52,239 nucleotides of DNA, from NCBI GenBank assembly GCA_910575585.1, contig CAJTGF010000036.1:1-52239 (forward strand), in the 5' to 3' direction. The DNA is from Clostridiaceae bacterium. GTDB taxonomy: Bacteria > Bacillota > Clostridia > Lachnospirales > Lachnospiraceae. The notes below the pieces were generated by a model, which was not told where the DNA came from, did not search any database, and saw only the letters and a list, made by a program, of their open reading frames with translations. This document shows positions 8,317-16,354 of the stretch, piece after piece; position 1 is the first letter of the stretch; every line of letters begins with the position of its first letter. The position numbers and the translations under genes are program-made.

Positions 8317-9755
8317 ACACCTTTTTTGCGCAGAATATTTTCTTTGTATTCCTTCTGACTATCTGCACCGTCCTGTTCTGCCTTTTGTCCGATCTGCGCT
8401 ACCGCCAGCTGGGACATCAGCAGATGGAACTGCACAACTTTTACCGCAATCTGGAAACGCTCCACTCCCAGCTGACCGCCTACGCCGCCAGAGGGGACGA
8501 TACCATATTAAAGGCAAAAGAAACCTCCCTGTCCTGCCTTAAGGACTCTGCCAAGGTCCTTGCCGACATTCCCGTCGATGCCGTCTATCAAAGGGATATG
8601 GCGGACACCGCCCTGATGCTTGACCGCTACAGCGCCGCCCTGGACCAGGTGCTTTCCTCCCTGCGCCCTGACCGGCGCAATCACTCCTACTACGAAGCCG
8701 ACAGCATTTACAGCGCCATCAACGCCGGTTTCCGCAGTCTGAACTTTCAGATTCTGGAACACACCAACCGGAAAATGGAGACGTTCCAAAAGACCCAGCG
8801 CCATTTTATCACCCTCATCACCCTGTTCCTGGCCTTTATGATCGGGGCGGACGTGATCTACTCCATCCGCCTGTCCCATTCCATTGTGGACCCCATTACA
8901 GAGCTGACCACCTCCATCCAGGGCTTGTACCTGACCCATGTGGAAGACTACAGGGAAGTGTCCCTTTTCTGCGCCTCCAACCAGGAGATGAATATCTTAG
9001 TCAGCGTTTTCAACTCCATGATAAAGACTATACAGGGTCAGATGGAAAAGATCCGTGAAAATGCGGACATTGCCATCAAACTCCACCAGAAAGAGGTGGA
9101 AAACTTACAGATCGCCAACCTTCTGCGGACAAGCCAGCTGAAAGCCCTGCAGATGCAGATAAACCCCCACTTTCTGTTCAACACCCTGAACATGATCTCC
9201 CAGACCGCCTATGTGGAAGACGCGGAACAGACCTCCCTGCTGCTGGACTCCACGGCCGCCCTGCTGCGGTACGCCCTGGATTCTGCCGCCAGGGAAGTGC
9301 CTCTGTCCAAGGAAATGGAAAATCTGGGAATCTACGTCTCCCTGCTGGAACACCGGTTCGGCGGCCGCATCCGGTTTACCTTTGACCTGGACGAGACATT
9401 CCACTCCATCACGGTGCCGGCTTTGATCCTGCAGCCTCTTGTGGAAAACGCCATCACCCACGGCGTAGGCATGTATCTAAAAGGCGGCCAGGTGACCATC
9501 CGAACCCAATACGATGCCGAACGCGGCCTGGGAATCATAAGCATCCTTGACAACGGCGCAGGCATAGAGCCCGAGGATCTGGAACATGTCCGCAGGGAGA
9601 TGAAGGAGTCCAGCCATCCGGAGCAAAAGCTTGGCCTGTCCAATGTATACGCAAGGCTGCGGATCTTCTTTCACAACACAGCGGATATGGAGATCACAAG
9701 CATCCCAAACGTGGAGACGGAAGTGTCCATCTTCCTTCCCTGGAAAATTCCTTAA
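8265..9755 (+). CDS. YesM-type sensor histidine kinase
   Basis: Membrane sensor kinase of 496 aa. Transmembrane helices lie at about 22-42 and 180-200, enclosing a ~135-residue extracellular domain. A HAMP-like segment (RLSHSIVDPITELTTSI) and a coiled helix follow. The His_kinase domain has the phosphoacceptor His302 in INPHFLFNTLNM. The ATP-binding domain shows LILQPLVENAITHG (N box), ILDNGAGI and a GLSNVYARL G2-like box. The start overlaps the binding-protein gene by 52 bp in another frame, which suggests translational coupling. It presumably phosphorylates the AraC-type regulator encoded next. Confidence 0.9.
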   Translation: MASTQRKSSADTTQRKLNTFFAQNIFFVFLLTICTVLFCLLSDLRYRQLGHQQMELHNFYRNLETLHSQLTAYAARGDDTILKAKETSLSCLKDSAKVLADIPVDAVYQRDMADTALMLDRYSAALDQVLSSLRPDRRNHSYYEADSIYSAINAGFRSLNFQILEHTNRKMETFQKTQRHFITLITLFLAFMIGADVIYSIRLSHSIVDPITELTTSIQGLYLTHVEDYREVSLFCASNQEMNILVSVFNSMIKTIQGQMEKIRENADIAIKLHQKEVENLQIANLLRTSQLKALQMQINPHFLFNTLNMISQTAYVEDAEQTSLLLDSTAALLRYALDSAAREVPLSKEMENLGIYVSLLEHRFGGRIRFTFDLDETFHSITVPALILQPLVENAITHGVGMYLKGGQVTIRTQYDAERGLGIISILDNGAGIEPEDLEHVRREMKESSHPEQKLGLSNVYARLRIFFHNTADMEITSIPNVETEVSIFLPWKIP

Positions 9756-9804
9756 AGTTTTTTGATGCCAGATGACCACTTACCCACCAAAAAGGACGAT
9801 CACA

Positions 9805-11394
9805 ATGACAAACAACTACTCTATCCTGATCGCGGACGACGAGCCCATTGAATGTATTGCCCTGGAGATGCTGCTGAAAAATAATTTCCCGGACTTAACC
9901 GTACTTCCCAGCGTGTCCAACGGGATCGATCTGGTGGCCCGCGCAGGCCAGGATCATCCGGATATCGCCATCGTGGACATCAACATGCCGGGCTTAAACG
10001 GCCTGGATGCCCTTGACATGATCCGAGGCCAGAACCCTGAGATGAAAATCATCATCCACTCCGCCTACAGCGAATTTGAGTACGCCAAACGGGCATTTGC
10101 CCTAAACGCGTCGGACTATATGGTGAAACCGGTGCAAAAGCCCGCCTTTCTTGACACCATGAAACGGATCCTGGACTCCCTTGGCGCCCAAAAGCAGGAA
10201 AGGTCCTCCCGGGAAACCATCCACCGGCTCACCGGGGAAGTACACCGTCTGGCAGAACACGACATCATGGCCTCTATCCTGCTGGGAGAGATCAATGACC
10301 AGACGGCGCGGATCTTCCTTGACTCCTTAAACCATGAATATGAGGGCGGCTTTCTGGTGACCGTTAAGCATCCCGAAAATACAGCGTTTCCCCGCGCCTC
10401 TGACGCCCGGTCTCCATGGGACCCCAACAATCAATCCCCGTGGGATCCAAAGGCGGTCCAAAAAATCCTGGCTTCCCTAAACCAGATCTGCCTTTGCCTT
10501 GGACGCGTCCACTACCAGGATCTATTGCTGTACCTGATCCCCGGCGCAGGCGTGGGAGAGGGAAACTACCGGCAGTGGACCGGCCACCTTTTAGAAAGCC
10601 TCCACCTGCCCTTTGCCTTCGGAGTAAGTTCCTGGAAATTTACCCTGGATGAGCTACCAGGCGCCTGGAAGGAAAGCAGCAGCGTCCTTATGGGCAGACA
10701 GGAATCCGGAGTCTTCTTTTTCGAATACGCCCCCTGCCGCCATGGACAAAACGTATTCCGTCACCAGGAAGAACCGCTATCCCGGCTCCTGGCCTCCGGC
10801 CAGACAGACCAATGCCTGGATTCCATAGACCGTCTGCTGCAAAAAGCCGCCGCTCTGGAAGTCCCGCTGGAATCCCTAAAGACCAACAGCGCCTGTTTTC
10901 TTCTGTCCCTTCACCGCAAGACGGCAGACTTGCGCTCCTTTCCCTTTTACGCCTCCGGCTGCGTCCCCGGCCCATGGAAAGAGCTGTGGAACAGCGCTTC
11001 CTACCAGGAGTTAAAGGAAAATTTGGACCTGGCCGTGGGCCAGCTTGCAAAGCTTCTTGCCCGCCCCATGAACAAATCCTGGGAATATGTGACAAAAGCC
11101 CTGCTCTGCATCCAAAAAATGTATCCCCAGGACATCTCCCTGGAGGACGTGGCCCAGCTGGCAGGCATCAGCCCCTTTTATTTAAGCCGCCTTCTAAAGC
11201 AGGAACTAAACGAAACCTTTGTGGAGATCCTGACAAAAACCCGCATCAGCGAGGCCCTGATTCTTTTGCAGGACCCCAAAAAGACCATACGCCAGATCGG
11301 GGAAGAGGTGGGCTACAGCAACACCACCTATTTTTATAAGGTGTTTAAAAAACAGACAGGCATGACCGTAGGAGAAGTGCGGCGGACACTGTGA
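9805..11394 (+). CDS. YesN-type response regulator with AraC DNA-binding domain
   Basis: Cytoplasmic transcription factor of 529 aa. The receiver domain has acidic residues Asp11-Asp12, the phosphoacceptor Asp58 (IVDINMPG) and Lys108 (YMVKPVQ). A long middle region (about 130-420) is typical of YesN proteins and poorly conserved. The C-terminal ~100 residues form two AraC helix-turn-helix motifs (ISLEDVAQLAGISPFYLSRL and TIRQIGEEVGYSNTTYFYKV). ATG 9805 is preferred because AAAAAGGA precedes it; an upstream in-frame ATG (9772) lacks a ribosome-binding site. It follows the kinase by about 50 bp. Targets are probably carbohydrate-utilisation genes, none of which lie next to it. Confidence 0.88.
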   Translation: MTNNYSILIADDEPIECIALEMLLKNNFPDLTVLPSVSNGIDLVARAGQDHPDIAIVDINMPGLNGLDALDMIRGQNPEMKIIIHSAYSEFEYAKRAFALNASDYMVKPVQKPAFLDTMKRILDSLGAQKQERSSRETIHRLTGEVHRLAEHDIMASILLGEINDQTARIFLDSLNHEYEGGFLVTVKHPENTAFPRASDARSPWDPNNQSPWDPKAVQKILASLNQICLCLGRVHYQDLLLYLIPGAGVGEGNYRQWTGHLLESLHLPFAFGVSSWKFTLDELPGAWKESSSVLMGRQESGVFFFEYAPCRHGQNVFRHQEEPLSRLLASGQTDQCLDSIDRLLQKAAALEVPLESLKTNSACFLLSLHRKTADLRSFPFYASGCVPGPWKELWNSASYQELKENLDLAVGQLAKLLARPMNKSWEYVTKALLCIQKMYPQDISLEDVAQLAGISPFYLSRLLKQELNETFVEILTKTRISEALILLQDPKKTIRQIGEEVGYSNTTYFYKVFKKQTGMTVGEVRRTL

Positions 11395-11423
11395 CGCACA
11401 GCAACAAGAAAGGAAGGATACTT

Positions 11424-12020
11424 ATGGCAAAAAAATATTACGCGGTCCGATCAGGCCGGACCCCCGGCATCTACGAAACATGGGCGGATTGCCAGAAACA
11501 GATCCACGGATTTTCCGGCGCCGTCTATAAAAGCTTTCCCACGAAGGAGGAAGCAGACTCCTTTGTAAAAGGCGGCGCGGAAACGAAAAAAGAACCTCCA
11601 AAAACCGAAGCCGCGGCTTATGTTGACGGAAGCTATGACGCCAAGACCAAAGCATTTTCCTACGGGATGGTGCTGTTTCATAAGGGGGAGGAACTGCATT
11701 TTTCAGAAAAGTTCACAGACAGCTCCCTGGCGGAAATGCGCAATGTGGCCGGGGAGATAAAAGGATCCCAGGCAGCCATGCAGTACTGTCTGGACCACGG
11801 GATCGCCAGCATTACCATCTATCACGACTATGAGGGGATCGCCAGGTGGTGTAACGGAGAGTGGGCGGCAAAAAAACCGGGCACCATTGCGTATGCGGCC
11901 TTTTTCAAGACACTTAGCCAGAAAGTGGCGGTTCGGTTTGTAAAAGTAAAAGGCCATTCCGGGGATACGTATAATGACATGGCAGATCAGTTGGCCAAAG
12001 AGGCCCTGGGCATTGGATGA
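11424..12020 (+). CDS. rnhA: Ribonuclease H1 with viroplasmin-like N-terminal domain
   Basis: Cleaves the RNA strand of RNA-DNA hybrids. Length 198 aa. Residues 4-46 form the caulimovirus viroplasmin / hybrid-binding domain (YYAVRSGRTPGIYETWADC, then FPTKEEADSF). The RNase H domain carries the four carboxylates Asp68 (AYVDGSY), Glu111 (NVAGEI), Asp135 (YHDYEGI) and Asp188 (NDMADQLA), with His178 in KGHSGD, so it should be active. The start is ATG 11424 with AAGGAAGG upstream; an in-frame GTG at 11391 overlaps the previous stop. The close spacing suggests it can be cotranscribed with the sensor operon. Confidence 0.9.
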   Translation: MAKKYYAVRSGRTPGIYETWADCQKQIHGFSGAVYKSFPTKEEADSFVKGGAETKKEPPKTEAAAYVDGSYDAKTKAFSYGMVLFHKGEELHFSEKFTDSSLAEMRNVAGEIKGSQAAMQYCLDHGIASITIYHDYEGIARWCNGEWAAKKPGTIAYAAFFKTLSQKVAVRFVKVKGHSGDTYNDMADQLAKEALGIG

Positions 12021-12067
12021 ACGCCTGCGCAGCATAAAGCGGCATAAACAATGACCTAACCATTTCG

Positions 12068-12112
12068 CCCTCCGAGATCCTTGTGCCACAAGGATTTTCG
12101 GAGGGTATTTCT
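12068..12112 (+). terminator. Probable intrinsic terminator after rnhA
   Basis: CCCTCCGA-GATCCTTG pairs with CAAGGAT-TCGGAGGG followed by TATTTCT. A strong stem with a weak T tract. Confidence 0.6.
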
Positions 12113-12193
12113 AAGTAAGGAATGTATATCCTCATTATTCGTTTCGGGTGTGCGGCATATAGGATTTATAGCCAAATCATCACTACCTTACAT

Positions 12194-13156
12194 TTACCTT
12201 GGAATATCCCAGCTCCCGTCTATTTGCAAAAAGGCGTTTGCCACTTCTTTCGAAAACTGCAATCCATTATCGCTATTTGTAAGAATGATTACATATTTAT
12301 CCTGCAAAGGGTATAATACAAAAAGACTTTGGAAACCGGGATTAATACCGGAATGCCAATAAGTTTCTCCTTGGTTTTCAGACTCTATCCCAATTCCTGT
12401 CCCCCAGCTATTAACTGTATCAATATTCACAGCGGCAGAAAACATATCTTCCACATCTCCATCCCGATTACCATATTGGTTCATTAGTTCCTGACAGAAC
12501 ATCGCCATATCTTCACTTGTAGATTTTAAAGTATATGCGCTATTGGGAGTTTTCGCTACGATGTCATTGGTCACTGGTATGCTGACCGGAACCGCAAACC
12601 CTAAAACGAATATTAAAATCATCACCAATGGCATACTGGCATAAAAAACTTTAGTGTTTTTTCGGGCAAGAAACAGAACTAATCCCATAAATGCCAAATA
12701 TAACCCAAAAAATACTACTACTTTTGGCACAATATGCAAAAGAAACAAGGTGTTTACAATACCAGCTATCAGAAAACAAACAGGCAGACTTCCTCTAAAA
12801 GAGAAAAATCGGAATTTCGTCATCTTCCCTGCAACAAAAGCAGCCATGAGAAGCACGATCAATACTAAAAAAGGGGCTATTTTGTCTTCAAGTTTCAGCT
12901 TTCCCTCATCAATTAGCTTCCAAGCAATATAGGAACTAATCACCTTGCCATTGGAAGCAAGTTCAAATACAGACTTCTCATTTATTCCTTCTCCATAATT
13001 CTCAAATACAATTTTATTGTTTTCATAGAAGGCAATGGAATATCCATTTATATCATGACGGTTTGCCATCAATTCCGTTTCCTGTGAGCCATGAACCACG
13101 CCGCCCATCAGTAATCCGCATACAATTACTATGAACACTGACACTATTCTTTTCAT
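12194..13156 (-). CDS. Internally deleted class C beta-lactamase-like serine hydrolase with membrane segments
   Basis: 320 aa: signal peptide (1-23), then the start of a serine-hydrolase/PBP domain with the SxxK motif Ser68-Asn-Gly-Lys71 (FELASNGKVI) and KLIDEGKLKLEDKIAPF. Instead of the expected ~150-200 residues with the YxN motif, the chain passes at residue 97 straight into three or four transmembrane helices (about 97-192). It then resumes with the C-terminal part of the same fold (AYTLKSTSEDMAMF, WGTGIGI, the HSG motif at 268-270 and ILTNSDNG). The YxN catalytic element is missing. The reading frame is nonetheless intact. The gene is visibly AT-rich compared with its neighbours and follows a TetR regulator by 16 bp. 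An in-frame deletion is inferred, so activity is doubtful. Confidence 0.7.
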   Translation of the reverse strand: MKRIVSVFIVIVCGLLMGGVVHGSQETELMANRHDINGYSIAFYENNKIVFENYGEGINEKSVFELASNGKVISSYIAWKLIDEGKLKLEDKIAPFLVLIVLLMAAFVAGKMTKFRFFSFRGSLPVCFLIAGIVNTLFLLHIVPKVVVFFGLYLAFMGLVLFLARKNTKVFYASMPLVMILIFVLGFAVPVSIPVTNDIVAKTPNSAYTLKSTSEDMAMFCQELMNQYGNRDGDVEDMFSAAVNIDTVNSWGTGIGIESENQGETYWHSGINPGFQSLFVLYPLQDKYVIILTNSDNGLQFSKEVANAFLQIDGSWDIPR

Positions 13157-13171
13157 AGGCTGCCTATCATT

Positions 13172-13837
13172 TTAACTTTTTCCTAACAAGGACATCGTAC
13201 TGATATATAAACAATGAATCAGGTTTTTTTCATGAAAAACATCGCCTGATTCAGTTACACAATTTCCACCATAGCATTTGGAAAGCGTTACATCCCGTAT
13301 TATGCCATCAAAAGAAGCTATAATAAAAGCCATAATATCTTCTACCGGAATAACAGGCATAAAATATCCACTCTCCACCCCCGTTATCATAATTCTTGAC
13401 GCGCATTGCGTTAAATACCCAAAAGTCGAAGTAGTGGTCACATTTTTGTTAATTCGTTCCTGTCGCTCTGGATGATACGCCAAAAATGTACTAAGCTCAA
13501 AAAGTATTTTATTATAGCTTATCAGCATATCAGAAAAATACTGTTCGGAAATCAAAAACAGATTGTGTAGAATAACATCTAATCCATTGCCCGACTCCAT
13601 TATTTCATCTATTTGTTCCCTATAGTTTCCCTGTAAATTTGCCTTATCAATAAGCGCCGCAAGCACTAAATCAATCGTATTAAAATATTTATAGACTCCC
13701 CCCTGACTCATACCGGTTTGTGATACAATGTCTGTCATTGTAATATCAAAAGCTGGCTTTCGCTTGGACACTGCAAATGCGGCATCTAAAATCTGGTTCC
13801 TTTTGTTTTCTAAATATTCGTTTTTCACCTTTGGCAT
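13172..13837 (-). CDS. TetR-family transcriptional regulator
   Basis: 221-aa repressor-type protein. The N-terminal helix-turn-helix lies at about 30-60 (ITMTDIVSQTGMSQGGVYKYF); the C-terminal ligand domain is unassigned. The start is placed at ATG 13837, nine bases after AAGGAG; the ATG at 13846 abuts the Shine-Dalgarno directly. The next gene, the serine hydrolase, starts 16 bp downstream, so they form one unit. A palindrome and a promoter directly upstream suggest self-repression. AT-rich like its partner, which suggests joint acquisition. Confidence 0.85.
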   Translation of the reverse strand: MPKVKNEYLENKRNQILDAAFAVSKRKPAFDITMTDIVSQTGMSQGGVYKYFNTIDLVLAALIDKANLQGNYREQIDEIMESGNGLDVILHNLFLISEQYFSDMLISYNKILFELSTFLAYHPERQERINKNVTTTSTFGYLTQCASRIMITGVESGYFMPVIPVEDIMAFIIASFDGIIRDVTLSKCYGGNCVTESGDVFHEKNLIHCLYISTMSLLGKS

Positions 13838-13862
13838 ATCATCCATCTCCTTTCCAATTCCG

Positions 13863-13884
13863 AAAACGACACTGTTATCGTTTT
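13863..13884. promoter_or_regulatory. Probable TetR operator
   Basis: A perfect inverted repeat AAAACGA-N8-TCGTTTT lies immediately downstream of the -10 hexamer of the tetR promoter, where a bound repressor would block initiation. Confidence 0.55.
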
Positions 13885-13885
13885 T

Positions 13886-13914
13886 ATAATAGCACATTTT
13901 ATTCTCACAAACAA
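13886..13914 (-). promoter_or_regulatory. Promoter of tetR-serine hydrolase operon
   Basis: On the minus strand TTGTTT (13914-13909), 17-base spacer, TATTAT (13891-13886), followed by the palindromic operator. Confidence 0.5.
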
Positions 13915-14032
13915 GAAGCGTTGAAGTAAGGGAGTGCGCCGGTATGCATTGTCTTATGAAGCTTGCAAGAGGGGTTGTGCAGTGAAACCTCAAACCGGCG
14001 TAGGTTCTCAGAACCGAAAGAAAATGCTCCAG

Positions 14033-14066
14033 AAACCCTGCCGCAAGGCGGGGTTTTCTGTTGTTT
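14033..14066 (+). terminator. Intrinsic terminator-like hairpin
   Basis: AAACCCTGCC-GCAA-GGCGGGGTTTTCT. It lies just before the broken PBECR4-like gene; the transcript it would end is not identifiable here. Confidence 0.5.
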
Positions 14067-14080
14067 CACAGGAGAAAAAT

Positions 14081-14228
14081 ATGGATGACTTATTGCTAAG
14101 ATGCGCTGTTGCTTTTGAACATTTGATAGATTATCAGTATCGTTTTATATTAGGGCTGGTTTTTGCGAAACGGATTTTCACCATCTTGCGGGACTCCACA
14201 AGCTGAAAGATATCAAGCATCCCTGCTG
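14081..14228 (+). pseudogene. Frameshifted remnant of a PBECR4-domain gene
   Basis: After GGAG and an ATG at 14081 the product begins MDDLLLRCAVAFEHLIDYQY RFILG, the usual start of PBECR4 (phage-associated nuclease-like) proteins of Clostridia. The similarity then jumps to another frame: codons from about 14174 read DFHHLAGLHKLKDIK, the next conserved block of the family, and then stop. About 120 residues of the usual protein are absent. Such genes sit on phage-like and integrative elements, so this marks the edge of an acquired segment. Assignment is by remembered family motifs. Confidence 0.55.
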
Positions 14229-14229
14229 A

Positions 14230-14278
14230 AAAGAGAAAAGCTGAGCGGGAACCATTTGATTCCCACTCAGCTTTTTGT
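14230..14278. terminator. Bidirectional intrinsic terminator
   Basis: AAAAGCTGAG-C-GGGAA pairs with TTCCC-A-CTCAGCTTTTT; both strands end in a T run. It closes the minus-strand galactose-binding-like gene at 14298. Confidence 0.8.
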
Positions 14279-14297
14279 CTGTCACATCAGTTTCAAC

Positions 14298-15089
14298 TCA
14301 TCCATTGACCCCATATACCTGGATCTGGGTCAGAGCCGGAAACGGGGACGGGTCATCGGCTTTCACAAGATGACTCAGCTTCACCCAGGTAATCCCTTTC
14401 TTCTCCATCTCAAACACATGAGGCTTTACGCTTTTTTCCATGGTCACCACTTCCACAGTGCCGTCCGAAAAAGTCAGCGTAGCCTCCACCCACCAGTTAT
14501 CATGAGGAAAATCCGCCCTTGTGTACAGACAGATCTTATCCACGTCCACCCTGCGTCCAAATTCCAGGGTAAATTCCGCGTCATCCTGCATATTGATCCC
14601 CCAGGACTCATAAGGCCATGCTCCGTGAGATTCATTGGCCACCACGCCGTCAATAGCATTGCGGGCCGCGAACACCGACTCTCCCCTGGTTTCCACATTG
14701 GCATGGGCATGGGGGTAACACCCTGTATCGCCGTGCTGGTCCATCACATTTTCCGCCAGGTTCCGGTAGGCCCTGTTTTCATACTCCCTGGCCTTGCGGA
14801 CAGTTATGTAATGACGCTCTCCCGTAAAACTGGCCGGATTATACGAAATCTTTTTCTCGTCAAAAGGAATTATATACTCCACCGTATTTTTGGTCAGGTA
14901 CACATAAGACTCGTCCATAGCCCCGTCCACCCGGATCACATAGTAAGCATCCGTCTCATCGGTTTCAAATACGATCCTGTCCCCAGGCTCATACAGCCCT
15001 TTATACACCATCACGATCTGATCGTCACCGTCAGCCCGTCCTCTCTCTTCTCCCTGTCCGTTTAAGATCCGGATTCCCAATCTTGCCAT
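14298..15089 (-). CDS. Galactose-binding-like (carbohydrate-binding) domain protein
   Basis: 263 aa without signal peptide or membrane segment. The C-terminal half (about 135-263) looks like an F5/8-type beta-sandwich: AARNAIDGVVANESHGAWP, SWGINMQDDAEFTLEFGRRV, VDKICLYTRADFPHDNWW and a final WVKLSHLVKADDPSPFPAL strand. The N-terminal half (LYEPGDRIVFETDETDAYYVI) is a second beta-rich module. Proteins of this layout are common in Lachnospiraceae and annotated only as carbohydrate-binding; no catalytic residues are visible. Start ATG 15089 follows GAAGGAGGAG. Cytoplasmic location is odd for a carbohydrate-binding fold. Confidence 0.65.
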   Translation of the reverse strand: MARLGIRILNGQGEERGRADGDDQIVMVYKGLYEPGDRIVFETDETDAYYVIRVDGAMDESYVYLTKNTVEYIIPFDEKKISYNPASFTGERHYITVRKAREYENRAYRNLAENVMDQHGDTGCYPHAHANVETRGESVFAARNAIDGVVANESHGAWPYESWGINMQDDAEFTLEFGRRVDVDKICLYTRADFPHDNWWVEATLTFSDGTVEVVTMEKSVKPHVFEMEKKGITWVKLSHLVKADDPSPFPALTQIQVYGVNG

Positions 15090-15279
15090 CCCGTCGTCTC
15101 CTCCTTCATATCACTTTTGTTTACTCTATCATGCACCAGACTCCCGCAAATGTCCATGCATTTATTATCAAATGCATATATTTTTTTCATTTCATTCCAA
15201 ATAAAAATCCTGCAAGATACTGCTTTGTAAAGTCTAAAACTGTATTGGCGTGTAATTGAGGAGGGCGACGGTGTGGTGA

Positions 15280-15434
15280 GCCCGGGAGAATCCGTCTGCT
15301 GTCCGGGTTCAGGTATGCCAAACATTCCGATGAGCACCTAAAGCAGAAAACACTCGGGGTTGGTCCCTCCTGTTTTCTTGGGTCTCATCTCACAGGCATA
15401 AATTCACCCGGACAGCAGACGGATTCTCCCGGGC
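15280..15434. repeat. Left-end hairpin of copy B
   Basis: GCCCGGGAGAATCCGTCTGC... at 15280 is mirrored by ...GCAGACGGATTCTCCCGGGC ending at 15434. Inner blocks are GGGTTCAGGTATGCC/GGCATAAATTCACCC with the loop GCAGAAAACACTCGGGG..CCCTCCTGTTTTC. Confidence 0.75.
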
Positions 15435-15601
15435 AAACGCAGGGTTCGCTGGCTTAATGTATGCTGGCTGGATGTGGTCTCTGACCAGGGGGGAGAATGG
15501 TTTCATTTAATTATGATTCGAGAAACCATTTATTGTCTGTATAATGGGAGTAGAACCCTCGCTTTCTAGGCGAAATCTTTCGATCAACCTCATACCTCAA
15601 A

Positions 15602-15957
15602 GTTTTAAAAAAGATATCGTGTAGATAACAAAATACCGAAAGCCCATGTTGGCAGGGAAGATTGCATTAAAGACACGAGAATTAATCCAGAAAGTATGCC
15701 AGATAAATGATGTAGAGATATTGTCAGGTCATGTAGAAAAGGACCATATCCATCTACAGGTATTGGCGCCGTCGCATATATCAGTAAGTAAGTTGGTACA
15801 GTATGGAAAAGTCAGCAGTTTAGGAAAATTGCAGATAATATAAGGAGTTGCATAAGAAATTTTAGGAGCGGCATTTGTGGACAAAGAGTATATTTTGTAA
15901 CAGTTAGCAAATGTTTCCTACTAAATTGTGCCAATACCTTTCCATCCAGAAAACAAT
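15602..15957 (+). pseudogene. IS200-family Y1 transposase (tnpA) relic
   Basis: The reading frame around 15610-15840 gives KKDIV-stop-ITKYRKPMLAGKIALKTREL, then VEILSGHVEKDHIHLQV (HUH histidines) and SVSKLVQYGK, the order seen in TnpA of IS200/IS605 elements. The first stop (TAG, 15622-15624) stands where the family has Trp. A frameshift near 15844 moves the homology to another frame (ELHKKF-stop-ERHLWTKSIFCN), which contains two more stops. It cannot make an active protein. The longest open piece is only 65 codons (15646-15843). Confidence 0.75.
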
Positions 15958-15994
15958 TTAAGCAAACAGACCTAAGCCTGCGAACCCTGCATTT

Positions 15995-16150
15995 GCCGAA
16001 GAGAGAGGCGGTCCCGTCCGGGTGAATATATGCCTGTGAGATGAGACCATAGAAAACAGGAGGGCCTAACCCCGAGTGTTTTCTGCTTTACTGGGCTCAT
16101 CGAAATGTTTGGCATATCTGAACCCGGACGGGACCGCCTCTCTCTTCGGC
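15995..16150. repeat. Right-end hairpin of copy B
   Basis: GCCGAAGAGAGAGGCGGTCC... at 15995 is mirrored by ...GGACCGCCTCTCTCTTCGGC-type sequence ending at 16150. Inner blocks are GGGTGAATATATGCC/GGCATATCTGAACCC. The outer stem shares nothing with that of the left end although the inner blocks do. Confidence 0.75.
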
Positions 16151-16303
16151 CTGCCACTACGCCGCCTAAGCTATACACCAATTTCATTATTTTGCCACTT
16201 TGCCCAAGAAATCCCTCATAACTTCCTTAATATCATTTCGGATATCATTTTAGACTTCACTAAACCCTTAAAAGAATTCCCAAAAAACATCCAAACATAA
16301 AAC

Positions 16304-16344
16304 AAAAGCCTGCGGACTTAATTTAATCCACAGACCCCTCATTG
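16304..16344 (-). terminator. Terminator of tRNA-Ala
   Basis: Minus strand GTCTGTGGA pairs with TCCGCAGGC, followed by TTTTGTTTTA, just after the tRNA. Confidence 0.55.
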
Positions 16345-16354
16345 CCACAAATAA

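Larger units (their letters stand above)
15250..16185 (+). mobile_element. Decayed IS200-type element with mirrored hairpin ends (copy B)
   Basis: A transposase relic (15602-15957) is enclosed by two ~155-nt hairpins in mirror orientation. The inner flank of each hairpin carries the same block, GGGCAAACGCAGGGTTCGCTGGCTTA at the left and its inverse at the right. Homology to the tnpA-less copy at 35460-35675 defines the approximate outer limits. Only the transposase relic was found inside; no tnpB-like gene. This accounts for the whole gene-free stretch from 15090 to 16354 apart from about 160 bp at each side in which I see nothing else. Confidence 0.65.

Noticed and set aside
14163-15065. 300-codon open frame on the plus strand
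   Set aside because: Antisense to the galactose-binding-like gene; no motif and no ribosome-binding site. The first codons overlap the PBECR4 remnant by chance.
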